NCBI RefSeq assembly: GCF_014692675.1
Contig: NZ_JABFCZ010000020.1
Coordinates: 62,001 to 126,000 of the forward strand
Source: Roseibium aggregatum
GTDB taxonomy: Bacteria; Pseudomonadota; Alphaproteobacteria; Rhizobiales; Stappiaceae
Length of the DNA: 64,000 nt
Direction of reading: 5' to 3'
The notes beneath the pieces were generated by a model, which was given only the letters and a program-made list of their open reading frames with translations, was not told the DNA's origin and did no database searches. Position 1 is the first letter of the stretch; each line of letters starts with the position of its first letter. Below, one piece after another: positions 1 through 8,910 of this stretch. Position numbers and translations under genes: made by a program.

Positions 1-1
1 G

Positions 2-193
2 AACGCCGGCCACGCGGTCCTGACCGTGCGCACCGATCAGGGAGACATGATCCTCGACAATCAGATCGAAGCGGTCCTGCCCTGGTACTCGACGCCGTAC
101 AGGTACATCAAGCGCCAGTCCACGCGCGCTCCGGCGAAGTGGACAGGTATCGCGGATACCAGGGTCACGACTGTGAGCAGTCTGGGCCAATAG
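2..193 (+). CDS. Transglutaminase-like cysteine protease (BTLCP), C-terminal end
   Basis: The window opens inside this gene; only the last 63 codons are present, in frame from base 2 to a TAG stop. The visible protein has the pattern HAVLTVRTDQGD, then ILDN, VLPW and a YRYIKRQS block, which matches the C-terminal half of the bacterial transglutaminase-like cysteine protease family (BTLCP, formerly DUF920). In that family the His of HAVL and the Asp of ILDN belong to the Cys-His-Asp triad; the Cys would lie upstream, outside the window. Members are usually exported or periplasmic and are often linked to LapD/LapG-type adhesin processing, but nothing here shows the partner. Family call is fairly sure, function is not. 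Confidence 0.7.
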   Translation, partial: NAGHAVLTVRTDQGDMILDNQIEAVLPWYSTPYRYIKRQSTRAPAKWTGIADTRVTTVSSLGQ

Positions 194-322
194 GCCTGAC
201 GCGGACCAGCGGCCCACCGGCCCGGCTCGGCGTCAGTCATGAAATTGGAGGATTGCCCTTCGGGGCAACGGGAAGATCCGGTCGCGTCCCCACCCTCCCC
301 ATCCCTACCACGACCGGATCCA

Positions 323-364
323 GGGAGTCGGCTAGCCCCCGCAAGCCGGCTCCCGTCCTTTTTT
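323..364 (+). terminator. Intrinsic terminator downstream of the protease gene
   Basis: An 11-bp stem (323-333 with 344-354, one G-T wobble) with a 10-nt loop is followed by a run of six T at 359-364. The T-run lies on the + strand side, so it would stop transcripts coming from the protease gene, about 130 bp upstream. The rest of 194-400 shows no gene. Confidence 0.65.
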
Positions 365-400
365 CGGTCGCGTTAAGGCCAAAAACCAATCAGCTGCCGG

Positions 401-928
401 TCAGACCGGCGACAGTCCTGCCTTGAATCGCTGCCAGTTGCGCACATAGCCCTCGGCGGATCTGGTAATGCCCTCAGCGGCGGCGGCGTCGAGCTGGCGG
501 ATCACCTTGCCCGGCATGCCGACGACCAGGGAATTGTCCGGAATAACCTTGCCCTCGGCAATCAGGGCATTCGCCCCGACAATGCAGTTCTCGCCGATCA
601 CCGCCCCGTTCAGGATCGTTGCCCCCATGCCCACCAGCGTGTTCCGCTTGATGGTGCAGCCGTGCAGGATTGTCTTGTGGCCGATGGTGCAGTCCGGACC
701 GATGGTCAGCGGGTATCCCATGTCCGTGTGAAACACGCTGCCGTCCTGGACATTGGAGCGTTCACCGATGTGGATCAGCTCGTTGTCGCCGCGCAGCACC
801 GCACCGAACCAGACGCTTGCATCCCGGTCGAGCCGGACGCGCCCGATCACGCTGGCATCAGGCGCGACCCAGTAGCGGTCGTCTTCGGGAAACTCCGGCT
901 GAACGCCGTCGAGATAATAGACCGGCAT
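401..928 (-). CDS. Gamma carbonic anhydrase family protein
   Basis: This 175-residue protein is built of left-handed beta-helix hexapeptide repeats (about residues 20-145) and belongs to the gamma carbonic anhydrase/YrdA/PaaY family. The three metal-binding histidines are in place: H67 in FHTD, and H84 and H89 in the GHKTILHG segment. Family members are cytoplasmic trimers with zinc or iron at subunit interfaces and can hydrate CO2, but many lack measurable activity. The ATG at 928 follows a good Shine-Dalgarno (GGGAGGG) and the length is typical. It is followed on the same strand by no close gene, and the next one upstream is a small membrane protein. The physiological substrate cannot be told from sequence. 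Confidence 0.88.
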   Translation of the reverse strand: MPVYYLDGVQPEFPEDDRYWVAPDASVIGRVRLDRDASVWFGAVLRGDNELIHIGERSNVQDGSVFHTDMGYPLTIGPDCTIGHKTILHGCTIKRNTLVGMGATILNGAVIGENCIVGANALIAEGKVIPDNSLVVGMPGKVIRQLDAAAAEGITRSAEGYVRNWQRFKAGLSPV

Positions 929-961
929 GCCTTGCCCTCCCCTTTTTATCCGGAATGCCCG

Positions 962-1288
962 TTAGAAGCTTGCGGCGATCGCCAGGGCGCATTGCATGAC
1001 CAGCAGACCGGAGCAGATGCTCCACATGCCCGCGATGGTCGACGAGGCGACCAGCCAGCCGATCGGCCTGCCTTCGATTCGGCGACCGCGAATGGCGTTC
1101 CGCATGATGATGAAGGGGCCGGCGAGCACGCACACGCCAACGGAGGCGATCGTGCCGATCGCGCTATCCACGGCAAAATTGAACCGCGGCGGCTGATCGG
1201 TCACCAACTGGTAAAAGCTGCCAATTACGCCTGCCGCGACAAACCCCGCACAACCGATGTACAGCGCGATCATAAGCTGGAACAACAT
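962..1288 (-). CDS. Small membrane protein (DUF6949-like)
   Basis: A 108-residue protein with about four hydrophobic segments (roughly residues 2-26, 42-62, 80-100 and a short C-terminal one) and few charged residues, so it should sit in the inner membrane. It resembles small uncharacterised membrane proteins of Hyphomicrobiales (DUF6949-type), a match made from memory and only moderately sure. The first ATG at 1288 is used; the Shine-Dalgarno is weak. It lies 33 bp upstream of the gamma carbonic anhydrase on the same strand, so the two could be co-transcribed. No catalytic motif is visible and no function is assigned. Confidence 0.6.
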   Translation of the reverse strand: MLFQLMIALYIGCAGFVAAGVIGSFYQLVTDQPPRFNFAVDSAIGTIASVGVCVLAGPFIIMRNAIRGRRIEGRPIGWLVASSTIAGMWSICSGLLVMQCALAIAASF

Positions 1289-1523
1289 AACATTAACCCT
1301 TTGTTAACTTTTGCAAGCTGAAGCTGCTTTAGAATTTGTTAAGGGTCAAATGCAAGCGCCGTGCCGTTTTGAGTCCCGGCCAGCCCGCCTGCGAATCCGG
1401 ACAGAAATCCCGGCCCATGCTGGAAATGATTAGCAGAACCCCATCCCGTTTCGGGACAGCCGTCTCCGATAGAGACGGATCAGGCACGCGGTCCGGCCAA
1501 TATGAAACGCCGGGAGCCGGTCG

Positions 1524-2246
1524 TTGACCTTGCTTGTCCTCCCCGCCTCGAGCGGCGTCAGCCCGAGGTATTTCACCTATCTGACCGCGTCCATGGCGGC
1601 TTTGGCCCTGATTTACGTGGCTTATCTGGGGGCGCGCTGGACGGGGTACTGGAATGCGGACATGGAATGGGCCGACGAGCCCGGACGTCGGACCGTTTTC
1701 GTCGGCGACCGGGCCTTCGAAGTCCCCGTAAACATGATCCGGGCACCCTCCCAGCGCCTCGGCCTCAACCGGACCGGCGAACGCCTTTCGACCCTGCACC
1801 TGGGCGTGATGTGGCCCTCCATGTCCGGTTTCGACAAGGACAATGCGGACCAGTTCGCGTCCTTCGGCAAGGGCTCCAACGTGGTGCTTCTGGATATCGG
1901 GCGGAATGCGCGCGGCGAAACCATGCGCGACCGGCTCGAACCGGTCTACAAGCGCCTGGCCAGGGGCGTCGAGGGCCCCGGCCCGGCCGGCCTCAGGATC
2001 CTGACGCTTTCAAGCCCGATCGGCGCCCGCGACCAGATCGTCTACGAGCCGGGCAGCGAGACAGGCTTTATCGCCCGTTGCCGGCAGGCCCTGAGCGATC
2101 CTGTCGCCATCTGCACGGCCCAGAAGGCCCTGCCCGGCAGCCTTCTCCTGACCTATCGCTTCGAAGAGCCGCATCTGGCCAACTGGGGACGATTGGAGCG
2201 GCGGGCCGTGGAACTGGTCCGCACGCTTGAAAGCGGGAAGAAATAA
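1524..2246 (+). CDS. Single-pass membrane protein of unknown function
   Basis: A 240-residue protein with one N-terminal membrane segment (about residues 20-42) and a mostly hydrophilic domain of some 200 residues that would lie outside the cytoplasm. I do not recognise the family. The TTG start is preferred over the internal ATG at 1593 because GGGAG lies 8 bp upstream of it and the longer form keeps the cytoplasmic N-terminus. The gene stands alone between convergent neighbours on the minus strand. Codon use looks like that of the surrounding chromosome. Confidence 0.7.
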   Translation: MTLLVLPASSGVSPRYFTYLTASMAALALIYVAYLGARWTGYWNADMEWADEPGRRTVFVGDRAFEVPVNMIRAPSQRLGLNRTGERLSTLHLGVMWPSMSGFDKDNADQFASFGKGSNVVLLDIGRNARGETMRDRLEPVYKRLARGVEGPGPAGLRILTLSSPIGARDQIVYEPGSETGFIARCRQALSDPVAICTAQKALPGSLLLTYRFEEPHLANWGRLERRAVELVRTLESGKK

Positions 2247-2281
2247 TCCAGGGTCAGGCCCCTGGAGGAACCGAAAACGCC

Positions 2282-2497
2282 TCAGACCTCGTCCAGGTCG
2301 ATCTCCAGGATCGCCATCTGGAAATTCCAGCTCAGATCCTCGTCCTCGTCGTCGCGGAAGATGACGCCGACGAATTCGTCGCCGATATAGACCTCTGCGG
2401 AGTCGTCCTTGCGCGGACGGGCTTTGACCTGAATCCGGTCCAGCTCGAATTTCTGTTTCAGGTAGGCTTCGAGCTTTCGGATTTCATCGGGTTTCAC
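2282..2497 (-). CDS. DUF3126 family protein
   Basis: A 71-residue acidic protein beginning (V/M)KPDEIRKLEAYLKQKF and ending in a cluster of Asp and Glu, which is the DUF3126 family of alphaproteobacteria. The GTG start at 2497 is chosen because AGGAG lies 8 bases upstream and because relatives begin MKPDE; a TTG at 2515 would overlap that ribosome-binding site. Function is unknown. It lies about 80 bp downstream of cysE on the same strand, a neighbourhood common in Hyphomicrobiales. Confidence 0.85.
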   Translation of the reverse strand: MKPDEIRKLEAYLKQKFELDRIQVKARPRKDDSAEVYIGDEFVGVIFRDDEDEDLSWNFQMAILEIDLDEV

Positions 2498-2575
2498 GTC
2501 GCTTCTCCTGCGCAATCAATGGGTGGGGTCTGACGCGGACCCTACAGAACTTTCGCCTCAAGCCAACCTACTTCG

Positions 2576-3436
2576 TCAGCTTTCCCCGTCTTCCTTGACG
2601 GCAGACCTGGTGGCGGCCTCATTCTCGATGAGCTGATCCATCGAGCGCGACGGCTCCGCGCAACCGGCCTTGCCGACGATCTTCGCCGGCACGCCGGCGA
2701 CCGTTGTGTTGGGCGGAACCGGGCTCAGCACCACGGACCCGGCGGCAATGCGCGAGCAATGGCCGATCTCCAGATTGCCGAGAACCTTGGCCCCGGCGCC
2801 GATCAGGACGCCGTTGCGGATCTTCGGATGGCGGTCGCCGCCCTCCTTGCCCGTTCCGCCGAGGGTGACACCCTGCAGGATCGACACATCGTCACCGATG
2901 GAGGCCGTCCCGCCGACGACAACGCCGGTGCCGTGGTCGATGAAGATCCCGCGGCCGACGGGGACCGCCGGATGGATATCGACCTGGAAGACTTCCGAAG
3001 ACCGGCTCTGCAGGTAGAGCGCGAAATCCTCGCGGCCCTGCCGCCACAGCCAGTTGGCCAGCCGGTGGGTCTGAAGCGCATGAAAGCCCTTGAAATAGAG
3101 CACCGGTTCCAGGAGCCGGTGGCATGCCGGATCGCGGTCATAGACGGAGACGATGTCGACCCGGAAGATTTCCGCAAGCTCCGGTTCGGAAGCCAGCGCT
3201 TCCAGATAGGTCTGCCGGATCAGGGACGCGGACACGATATCGCGCCCGAGACGGTCACCGAGACGGTGGACGACCGCCTCTTCCAGCGTTTCGTGGTTCA
3301 GCACGGTCTCGTAGACGAACGAAGACAAGGCCGGCTCGCAGGCGACCATGGCCTGAGCCTCTTCCCGAAGCTGACGCCAGACCGGATCGTGAAGCGCCAG
3401 ATTGGCCGCATTCTGCCGGGGGGACGGGTTCGACAT
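2576..3436 (-). CDS. cysE: Serine O-acetyltransferase
   Basis: CysE transfers acetyl from acetyl-CoA to L-serine, giving O-acetylserine for cysteine synthesis in the cytoplasm. The 286-residue product has the N-terminal SATase domain (about residues 15-120, starting DPVWRQLREEA) and a C-terminal hexapeptide-repeat domain (about 150-250) with FIDHGTGVVVG, LQGVTLGGTG, DRHPKI and AGVPAKIVG, all hallmarks of CysE. A C-terminal tail of about 35 residues follows, where feedback inhibition and cysteine synthase binding normally reside. The ATG at 3436 has AAAGGAG 8 bases upstream and is preferred to the TTG at 3454, which overlaps that site. Confidence 0.95.
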   Translation of the reverse strand: MSNPSPRQNAANLALHDPVWRQLREEAQAMVACEPALSSFVYETVLNHETLEEAVVHRLGDRLGRDIVSASLIRQTYLEALASEPELAEIFRVDIVSVYDRDPACHRLLEPVLYFKGFHALQTHRLANWLWRQGREDFALYLQSRSSEVFQVDIHPAVPVGRGIFIDHGTGVVVGGTASIGDDVSILQGVTLGGTGKEGGDRHPKIRNGVLIGAGAKVLGNLEIGHCSRIAAGSVVLSPVPPNTTVAGVPAKIVGKAGCAEPSRSMDQLIENEAATRSAVKEDGES

Positions 3437-3574
3437 GGCTTGTCTCCTTTTCAAGCCGCAATAAGTGGTTGCCCTAAGATAGGACGCCTGCGGCTAATTC
3501 CAAAGTCAAACTTGCCGGAGCATGATCAGGCTGGTTTCTTTGATCTTAACTCGCACCATCTGAAAGTTCTCTCA

Positions 3575-4393
3575 ATGACCATGCCGACCTTGGAAAACGC
3601 CCCGAAATCATCCGGAACGTTACGGACCGAAGTGACCGGAGCCACAGGCTGGCTGGTGATCGACAACGCGCCGAGGCGCAACGCCATGAGCCTTGCCATG
3701 TGGCAGGACCTGCCGGCGGCAGTCGATGATCTGGTGCGCAACGAACAGGTCCGCGTGATCGTGGTACGCGGCGCCGGCGATACCAGCTTTTGCGCGGGAG
3801 CGGACATCTCCGAATTTGCCGAAACCCGGTCCGACGGCGCCAGGGCACGAAGCTACGACGCCATCAACATCGCCGCCTTCAAGGCGCTCAAGCACGCGGA
3901 GAAACCGGTCGTGGCGATGATCCGCGGCCATTGCCTGGGCGGCGGCCTCGGGATCGCGCTTGCCTGCGATCTGCGCATTGCCGCCGAAGGCGCCCTGTTC
4001 GGCATACCCGCCGCCCGCCTCGGTATTGCCTATCCGCTGGAGGCTATTTCCGACATCATCGAGCCGATCGGTCCCGCCGCCGCCAAGCGGCTCGTTTTCA
4101 CCGCGGAGCGGATCGATACGGCAACCGCCTACCGCATCGGCCTGGTGGACGAGGCCGTTGCCGAAAATGCCCTGGAGGGCCGCATCGAACACCTTGCCCG
4201 AACCCTTGCCGACAATGCACCGCTGACGATCCGCGCCGCCAAACGCGCCATCAACGCTTTCGCCGCCGGGCGCGACAGCGGCGCTCTCGCCCGGGCCGAA
4301 GAAGCCGCGCTGGACTGCTTCGAGAGCGCCGACGTGGTCGAAGGCCGCGACGCCTTTCTGGAGAAACGAGCACCGAGATTTACCGGAAGTTGA
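3575..4393 (+). CDS. Enoyl-CoA hydratase/isomerase family protein
   Basis: A 272-residue crotonase-fold protein. It contains the oxyanion-hole segments FCAGADISEF (about residues 69-78) and GHCLGGGLGIALACD (about 116-130) and the usual C-terminal helices. Such enzymes hydrate trans-2-enoyl-CoA or act on related thioesters. The usual second catalytic Glu position falls in a PAARLGIAYPL segment, so classical hydratase activity is uncertain and an isomerase or other crotonase role is possible. The open frame extends far upstream over the antisense strand of cysE, but similarity begins near the ATG at 3575 (a second ATG lies 6 bp later). It is transcribed divergently from cysE. Confidence 0.88.
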   Translation: MTMPTLENAPKSSGTLRTEVTGATGWLVIDNAPRRNAMSLAMWQDLPAAVDDLVRNEQVRVIVVRGAGDTSFCAGADISEFAETRSDGARARSYDAINIAAFKALKHAEKPVVAMIRGHCLGGGLGIALACDLRIAAEGALFGIPAARLGIAYPLEAISDIIEPIGPAAAKRLVFTAERIDTATAYRIGLVDEAVAENALEGRIEHLARTLADNAPLTIRAAKRAINAFAAGRDSGALARAEEAALDCFESADVVEGRDAFLEKRAPRFTGS

Positions 4394-4663
4394 ATCCATT
4401 TCTCAACGGCACTTGAATCGCCATTTGAGATACACGAATCAAGACCTCAGCCTGCGCAGATAAATTGCTGAAAAAACTTGCGTTTTTCATCGCCACCCCG
4501 AGGAGGCGCAACTTCGTCCTGCTTGAATCAATTTCTGAAGTTACTGTCAAAAATACGGATAATAAAGACAGCCGGGGAAAACCGCCCCTCCTCTCGGCCG
4601 ACCGGCGCCAGATCATCGCCCCGACGTCCAAAACTCGTCACAAGCCACTGATTTCAGGGACTT

Positions 4664-5548
4664 TTACGACGCCTCGGCATTCCTGAAGAGCTTGTCCAGG
4701 AACGACTGGACGGCTTCCGCGAAAATGTCGTTCCGGTCACCCGCAACCATGTGTCCCGCATTCTTGATATCGGTGAAATGCGCATGGGGCACCAGCTCGA
4801 TGAATTCCTTTACATGCTCTTGCGAGACAAGCTCGGAATTCTGTCCGCGCACCAGCAGCACCGGCAGTTTCAGGTTTGCCGCCGCCTTCAGCATGATCTG
4901 CTGGGTCTCGATTGCGTGACCGTTGTCATTGCCATGCTTTGAAGCAATGAACTTCGGATCCCAATGCCAGCGGTAGCGGCCGTCATCATGCAGGCGCAGG
5001 TTCTTCGACAGGCCCGAAAGGTCCTTCGGACGCTTGCGGTTGGGCAGATAGAGCTCGATCGCGTCGGCCGCCTCTTCCACCGTCGCGAAGCCCTCCTCGA
5101 CCCGCTCGGCCATGAAGCCCAGGATCCGGCTGACCCCGCCGAGATCCATGCGCGGGGTGACGTCCACCAGCACGAGTGCCGCCAGCGCGCCGGGCTTGAG
5201 TTCGCCTTCGGCCATCATGCCGGCCAGCCCGCCGAGAGAGGCGCCGACCAGGACGGGCCGCGCCCCGTGGAGCGCCGCCACCCGGTCCGCCACCGCGATC
5301 AGGTCCATGGCGTAATCGTGGAATTCGTAGTTGCCGGACGGCACCCAGTCGCTTTCGCCATGCCCGCGCTGGTCCAGGCAGTAAACCACGTGGCCCTGGC
5401 GGGCGATGCTTTCTGCCGCTGCATCCCAGGAATAGCGGGTCTGGCCGCCGCCGTGAAGCAGGATAACCGGCTGGCCGGTCTCCCCGTGCCGGTCCGCGAC
5501 CAGGCGGTTACCTTCATTTCCGGTGAATTCGATCCGCGTGCCGGTCAT
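4664..5548 (-). CDS. Alpha/beta hydrolase
   Basis: A 294-residue alpha/beta-hydrolase-fold protein. It has the HGGGQ oxyanion segment at residues 32-36, the nucleophile elbow GASLGG with Ser104, and a late His in NAGHMVAGD (His266); the acid is probably the Asp or Glu near residue 235. The substrate cannot be read from sequence. The gene overlaps the upstream hydrolase by 4 bp (ATGA) and has its own Shine-Dalgarno (GGGAG), so the two are translationally coupled in one operon. The 270 bp beyond its end (4394-4663) hold no gene I can support. Confidence 0.85.
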   Translation of the reverse strand: MTGTRIEFTGNEGNRLVADRHGETGQPVILLHGGGQTRYSWDAAAESIARQGHVVYCLDQRGHGESDWVPSGNYEFHDYAMDLIAVADRVAALHGARPVLVGASLGGLAGMMAEGELKPGALAALVLVDVTPRMDLGGVSRILGFMAERVEEGFATVEEAADAIELYLPNRKRPKDLSGLSKNLRLHDDGRYRWHWDPKFIASKHGNDNGHAIETQQIMLKAAANLKLPVLLVRGQNSELVSQEHVKEFIELVPHAHFTDIKNAGHMVAGDRNDIFAEAVQSFLDKLFRNAEAS

Positions 5549-6300
5549 GCCTCACTCCCATCCAGAAATTCCAGAACGCCCTGCTTGTAGACCTTGTCGC
5601 CGACTGCGACCATGTGATCCCGGTTCGGGATTTCCAGGATCCGTGCATCCTGCATCAAATCGGCCAGCCGTTGCGGCGAGCCGGCGATATCGTCCTTGGT
5701 TCCCACCGCGATCAGCGCCGGCCGCGTAATGCCCGCGACATCCGCCTCGGAGATTTTCTGGCGCGAGGAGCGGATACAGGCGGCCAGCGCCAGCCGGTCG
5801 GACCGGGTCTGGTCGGCAAAGGCCCGGAAGGCGCGCCCGGTGCGGTCCGTCACGTCCTGCAGCCGTTCGGCCTCCAAAGCGGTAGCAATCGGCTCCGGAT
5901 CGCCGACGCCGGACACCATGCCGTAGCCCAGCCCGCCGAAAATCACACGATTGACCCGGTCGGGATGATTGAGGGTCAGGAAGGCCGCGATGCGCGCGCC
6001 CATGGAATAGCCCATCACATCCGTGCGCCCGATGCCGAGATGATCCAGCAGCTTGCGCGCATCCTCCGCCATGATCGGCGCGCCATAGGCTGCCGGATCG
6101 TAGAATTTGCTGCTTTCGCCGTGACCGCGATTATCGACGGCGATCACCCGGCGTCCCGATTTCACCAGAAGATCGACCCATCCCGGATAGACCCAGTTGA
6201 TATTCTTGTTGGACGCAAAGCCGTGAATGAGCAGGATCGGCTCGCCCGCGCCCTCGTCGAGATAGGCGATGTCGACTCCGTCCAGGTGAAATTGCGGCAT
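5545..6300 (-). CDS. Alpha/beta hydrolase
   Basis: A 251-residue alpha/beta hydrolase with HGFAS near residue 26, RGHGES at 58-63, the nucleophile elbow GYSMGA with Ser99 and the terminal catalytic His in RDHMVA (His229). It resembles the broad family of esterases and haloalkane/epoxide-type hydrolases; no specific substrate is assigned. It is the first gene of a two-hydrolase operon and overlaps the second by 4 bp. No clear Shine-Dalgarno precedes the ATG at 6300. Two different hydrolases in tandem may act on successive or related esters, which is inference. Confidence 0.85.
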   Translation of the reverse strand: MPQFHLDGVDIAYLDEGAGEPILLIHGFASNKNINWVYPGWVDLLVKSGRRVIAVDNRGHGESSKFYDPAAYGAPIMAEDARKLLDHLGIGRTDVMGYSMGARIAAFLTLNHPDRVNRVIFGGLGYGMVSGVGDPEPIATALEAERLQDVTDRTGRAFRAFADQTRSDRLALAACIRSSRQKISEADVAGITRPALIAVGTKDDIAGSPQRLADLMQDARILEIPNRDHMVAVGDKVYKQGVLEFLDGSEA

Positions 6301-6534
6301 GGTTGAGACTTACTCTTACGTAAAGGGAACCTTTTGTCCCGTTAGCTTATGTCCATTGACGCCGTCTGGTAAAGTCTTCTTCGCGTCTCCGGTTCAGGCG
6401 CCGCATCAACGGCGGTCGAAATGCCGGGGCACGGGACAATCGACAATTCACTTTTCTGCCCCCCTACCCTTTTGCCGAACAAACCAGTATGGTCCGCAGC
6501 GAATTGCCCACTTCTAACGGAATGGATTGAACCC

Positions 6535-6780
6535 ATGGCGGATCAGATCGTCCCGCACTTCCAGAACTCCAGCGGCCACGATTCAATTGCAATCGGCGCA
6601 CGTGAATTCATGTGCATCGGCGCAAATCCCCCCTTCGACCATCCGCATGTCTTTCTGGACATGGGTGACGAGAATGAAGTCGTCTGCCCGTATTGCTCCA
6701 CGCTCTACAAGTACGACGCGACCCTGAAACCCACCGAATCCTCCCCGAACGACTGCATCTGGACCCCGGAAGCAGCCTGA
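6535..6780 (+). CDS. CHCC zinc-finger domain protein (NDUFS6-like)
   Basis: An 81-residue protein carrying the zf-CHCC domain: Cys27 (FMCIGANPPFDHPH), a His at 36 or 38, and Cys51 and Cys54 (VVCPYCSTLY), which together should bind one zinc ion. The same domain forms the C-terminus of mitochondrial complex I subunit NDUFS6, and alphaproteobacterial versions are short stand-alone proteins thought to help complex I assembly. The ATG at 6535 gives the usual length; an upstream in-frame ATG at 6421 adds 38 residues with no family similarity. It lies 21 bp upstream of an FAD monooxygenase gene on the same strand. Confidence 0.9.
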   Translation: MADQIVPHFQNSSGHDSIAIGAREFMCIGANPPFDHPHVFLDMGDENEVVCPYCSTLYKYDATLKPTESSPNDCIWTPEAA

Positions 6781-6801
6781 CCGGAACCTCCGGTACCATT
6801 C

Positions 6802-7986
6802 ATGGACCTTCCAGTCGTCATCGCCGGCGCAGGGATCGGCGGATTAAGCGCGGCACTGGCGCTCGGCGCCGGGGGACATGATGTGCTTGTGGTCGAGAAG
6901 GCCGACGAACTGGCCGAGGTCGGCGCCGGACTGCAATTGTCGCCCAATGCCTGCCGCGTCCTGGACGATCTCGGTGTTCTGGACAGCCTGATGCCGCATG
7001 CGGTCGCCCCCGGCGGGATCCGTATCGGCTCCGGCCGCACGGGTAGGGAAATCGTGAAGATCGAACTGGGAGAGCGGATCGCGGCCCGTCATGGCGCGCC
7101 CTATCTCGTCGTTCACCGCGCCGATCTGCAAAAGGCCCTGTTCGACCGCGCCCTGCACCAGGGACGGATCGATATCCGGCTGGGCAGCGAGATCCTGGAG
7201 GTCGGCGACACCCCCGACGGCACACTGCAGTGCCATGTCCGGTCAGGCGGCGTGATTGCTCAGATAACCGCCAGGGCCCTGATCGGCGCCGACGGCGTCT
7301 GGTCCAGGGTCCGCGAACGGGTTTCCGGTCACGCACAGGCGAAATACACCGGCCTGACGGCCTACCGGGCGACCCTGCCGGCGGAAAAGGTCAATGGCGA
7401 TCTGCTTGCCGACACCGGCCTCTGGCTTGGTCCTGACGCCCATCTCGTACACTATCCCATTCGCGCAGGACGGGAATTCAACCTCGTCGCGCTGGTACCG
7501 GAAAAATGGACCGAGGAAGGCTGGTCGGCGACAGCGGATCGGGAAACCCTGTTGGGCCATTTCCGCGCCTGGGCGCCGAACGTGAGATCCCTGCTGGAAA
7601 AGCCGGACACATGGCTCAAATGGGCATTGTGCGGTGTCGACGCGGAAGGCCCCTGGAGCGACGGCAGGATCGCGCTCCTCGGCGATGCCGCCCACGCCAT
7701 GCTGCCCTTTGCGGCCCAGGGCGCGGCCATGGCGATCGAGGACGCTGCCGTCCTTGCGCATCTCTTCCCGCGGTCCGCAACCGACATCCGCGCCGTTTTC
7801 AGGGCCTACGAGGCCGCCCGCAAGCGGCGGGTGAAGAAGGTGCAGAAAACGGCAGCCGAAAACGGCCGCATCTATCACCTGGGCGGCCCGCTGGCGGTCG
7901 GCCGCGATACGGTGATGAAACTGATGCGCCCGGACCGCCTGTCCGCGCGCCAGGACTGGATCTACGGCTGGACGCCGCCACGCTAG
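6802..7986 (+). CDS. FAD-dependent monooxygenase (salicylate hydroxylase-like)
   Basis: A 394-residue class A flavoprotein monooxygenase. It shows the N-terminal dinucleotide fold GAGIGG at residues 9-14, the DG motif in ALIGADGVWSRVRE (about residues 159-171) and the FAD ribityl-binding GDAAHAMLPFAAQG (about 293-306). Enzymes of this group use NAD(P)H and O2 to hydroxylate aromatic or quinone-like substrates; salicylate hydroxylase and UbiH-like proteins are the nearest named relatives. No aromatic-degradation genes lie nearby, so the substrate is open. It follows the zinc-finger gene by 21 bp and may be co-transcribed with it. Confidence 0.88.
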   Translation: MDLPVVIAGAGIGGLSAALALGAGGHDVLVVEKADELAEVGAGLQLSPNACRVLDDLGVLDSLMPHAVAPGGIRIGSGRTGREIVKIELGERIAARHGAPYLVVHRADLQKALFDRALHQGRIDIRLGSEILEVGDTPDGTLQCHVRSGGVIAQITARALIGADGVWSRVRERVSGHAQAKYTGLTAYRATLPAEKVNGDLLADTGLWLGPDAHLVHYPIRAGREFNLVALVPEKWTEEGWSATADRETLLGHFRAWAPNVRSLLEKPDTWLKWALCGVDAEGPWSDGRIALLGDAAHAMLPFAAQGAAMAIEDAAVLAHLFPRSATDIRAVFRAYEAARKRRVKKVQKTAAENGRIYHLGGPLAVGRDTVMKLMRPDRLSARQDWIYGWTPPR

Positions 7987-8149
7987 GGCCAATCGACATT
8001 CAGGATGCGATGGATGGTTTCCCTCAGCGAAACCTTGAGCCGCGCCTGAGTCTGGGCTAAAGGCTTCCCCCAACCAATTTCCAGCCAACACTGTCTGGCG
8101 ACAATGGTTGGGCCGAAAATGTCTGGCCAAAATATTTGGGAGCTCTGCC

Positions 8150-8896
8150 ATGACGGCGGATAAGGAAGAGGACGCGGTCACCGCCGGGTTCCTCGTCATC
8201 GGCGACGAAATTTTATCCGGTCGGACCAAGGACAAGAACATCGGTTTTCTGGCCGATTACCTGACCGCGATCGGGATCGACCTGTGCGAAGTGCGCATCG
8301 TGCCGGACGTGACTGCCCGGATCGTCGAGGCGGTCAACGCGCTGCGCAGCCGGTATACCTATGTCTTCACCTCCGGCGGAATCGGTCCCACCCATGACGA
8401 CATCACCGCCGATAGCATCGCCGAAGCCTTCGGCGTCGGCATCGATGTCGACCCCAGGGCCAGGGCAATTCTCGAGGCCCACTTCCCCGCCGGTCAGCTC
8501 ACGCCGGCACGGCTGCGCATGGCGCGGATCCCCGACGGCGCGGACCTGATTCAGAACTCCGTTTCCAAGGCCCCGGGCTTCCGGATCGAGAACGTCCACG
8601 TGATGGCAGGCGTTCCCTCCATCATGCAGGCCATGCTCGATGCGATCGCGCCGACCCTGAAGACCGGCCGGAAGATGCTGTCGCGGACCGTCGATGCGGA
8701 CCTTCCGGAAAGCCGGATCGCCGAAGCCCTGCGCGACATTCAGGACGCATTTCCCGAAACGCTGATCGGTTCCTATCCGCGCACGACCGACGGACGTTTC
8801 ACCACCCAGATCGTCGTCCGCTCGCGGGACGAAGCCATTATGAACCGGGCAGCCGATGCCGTGGCGGACGCAGTCCGCGAGGCTGTCGGACAATAG
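8150..8896 (+). CDS. Molybdopterin-binding protein, CinA N-terminal (MoCF) type
   Basis: A 248-residue protein consisting of the MoaB/Mog-like domain: GDEILSGRT at about residues 18-26 and the [11 protein letters not shown] loop at about 73-83 are diagnostic. It lacks the C-terminal amidase domain of full-length CinA, as is usual for the alphaproteobacterial 'competence/damage-inducible protein A' annotation. A role in molybdopterin handling or nucleotide repair is known only for relatives. The ATG at 8150 is preferred over the upstream frame start at 8108 because the family begins there. gpt follows 14 bp downstream, so the two probably form an operon. Confidence 0.9.
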   Translation: MTADKEEDAVTAGFLVIGDEILSGRTKDKNIGFLADYLTAIGIDLCEVRIVPDVTARIVEAVNALRSRYTYVFTSGGIGPTHDDITADSIAEAFGVGIDVDPRARAILEAHFPAGQLTPARLRMARIPDGADLIQNSVSKAPGFRIENVHVMAGVPSIMQAMLDAIAPTLKTGRKMLSRTVDADLPESRIAEALRDIQDAFPETLIGSYPRTTDGRFTTQIVVRSRDEAIMNRAADAVADAVREAVGQ

Positions 8897-8910
8897 TTGA
8901 AGGAAAACCC

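Noticed and set aside
1329-1799. A 156-residue minus-strand frame near 1.5 kb
   Set aside because: It mostly lies antisense to the better supported membrane protein gene at 1524 and has no family similarity or ribosome-binding site.
2759-3574. Open frame running in phase into the enoyl-CoA hydratase
   Set aside because: It lies antisense to cysE and has no crotonase similarity before residue 273; the hydratase starts at 3575.
4394-4663. Small frames in the gap between the hydratase and the hydrolase genes
   Set aside because: The frames on either strand show no domain, no good ribosome-binding site and atypical composition.
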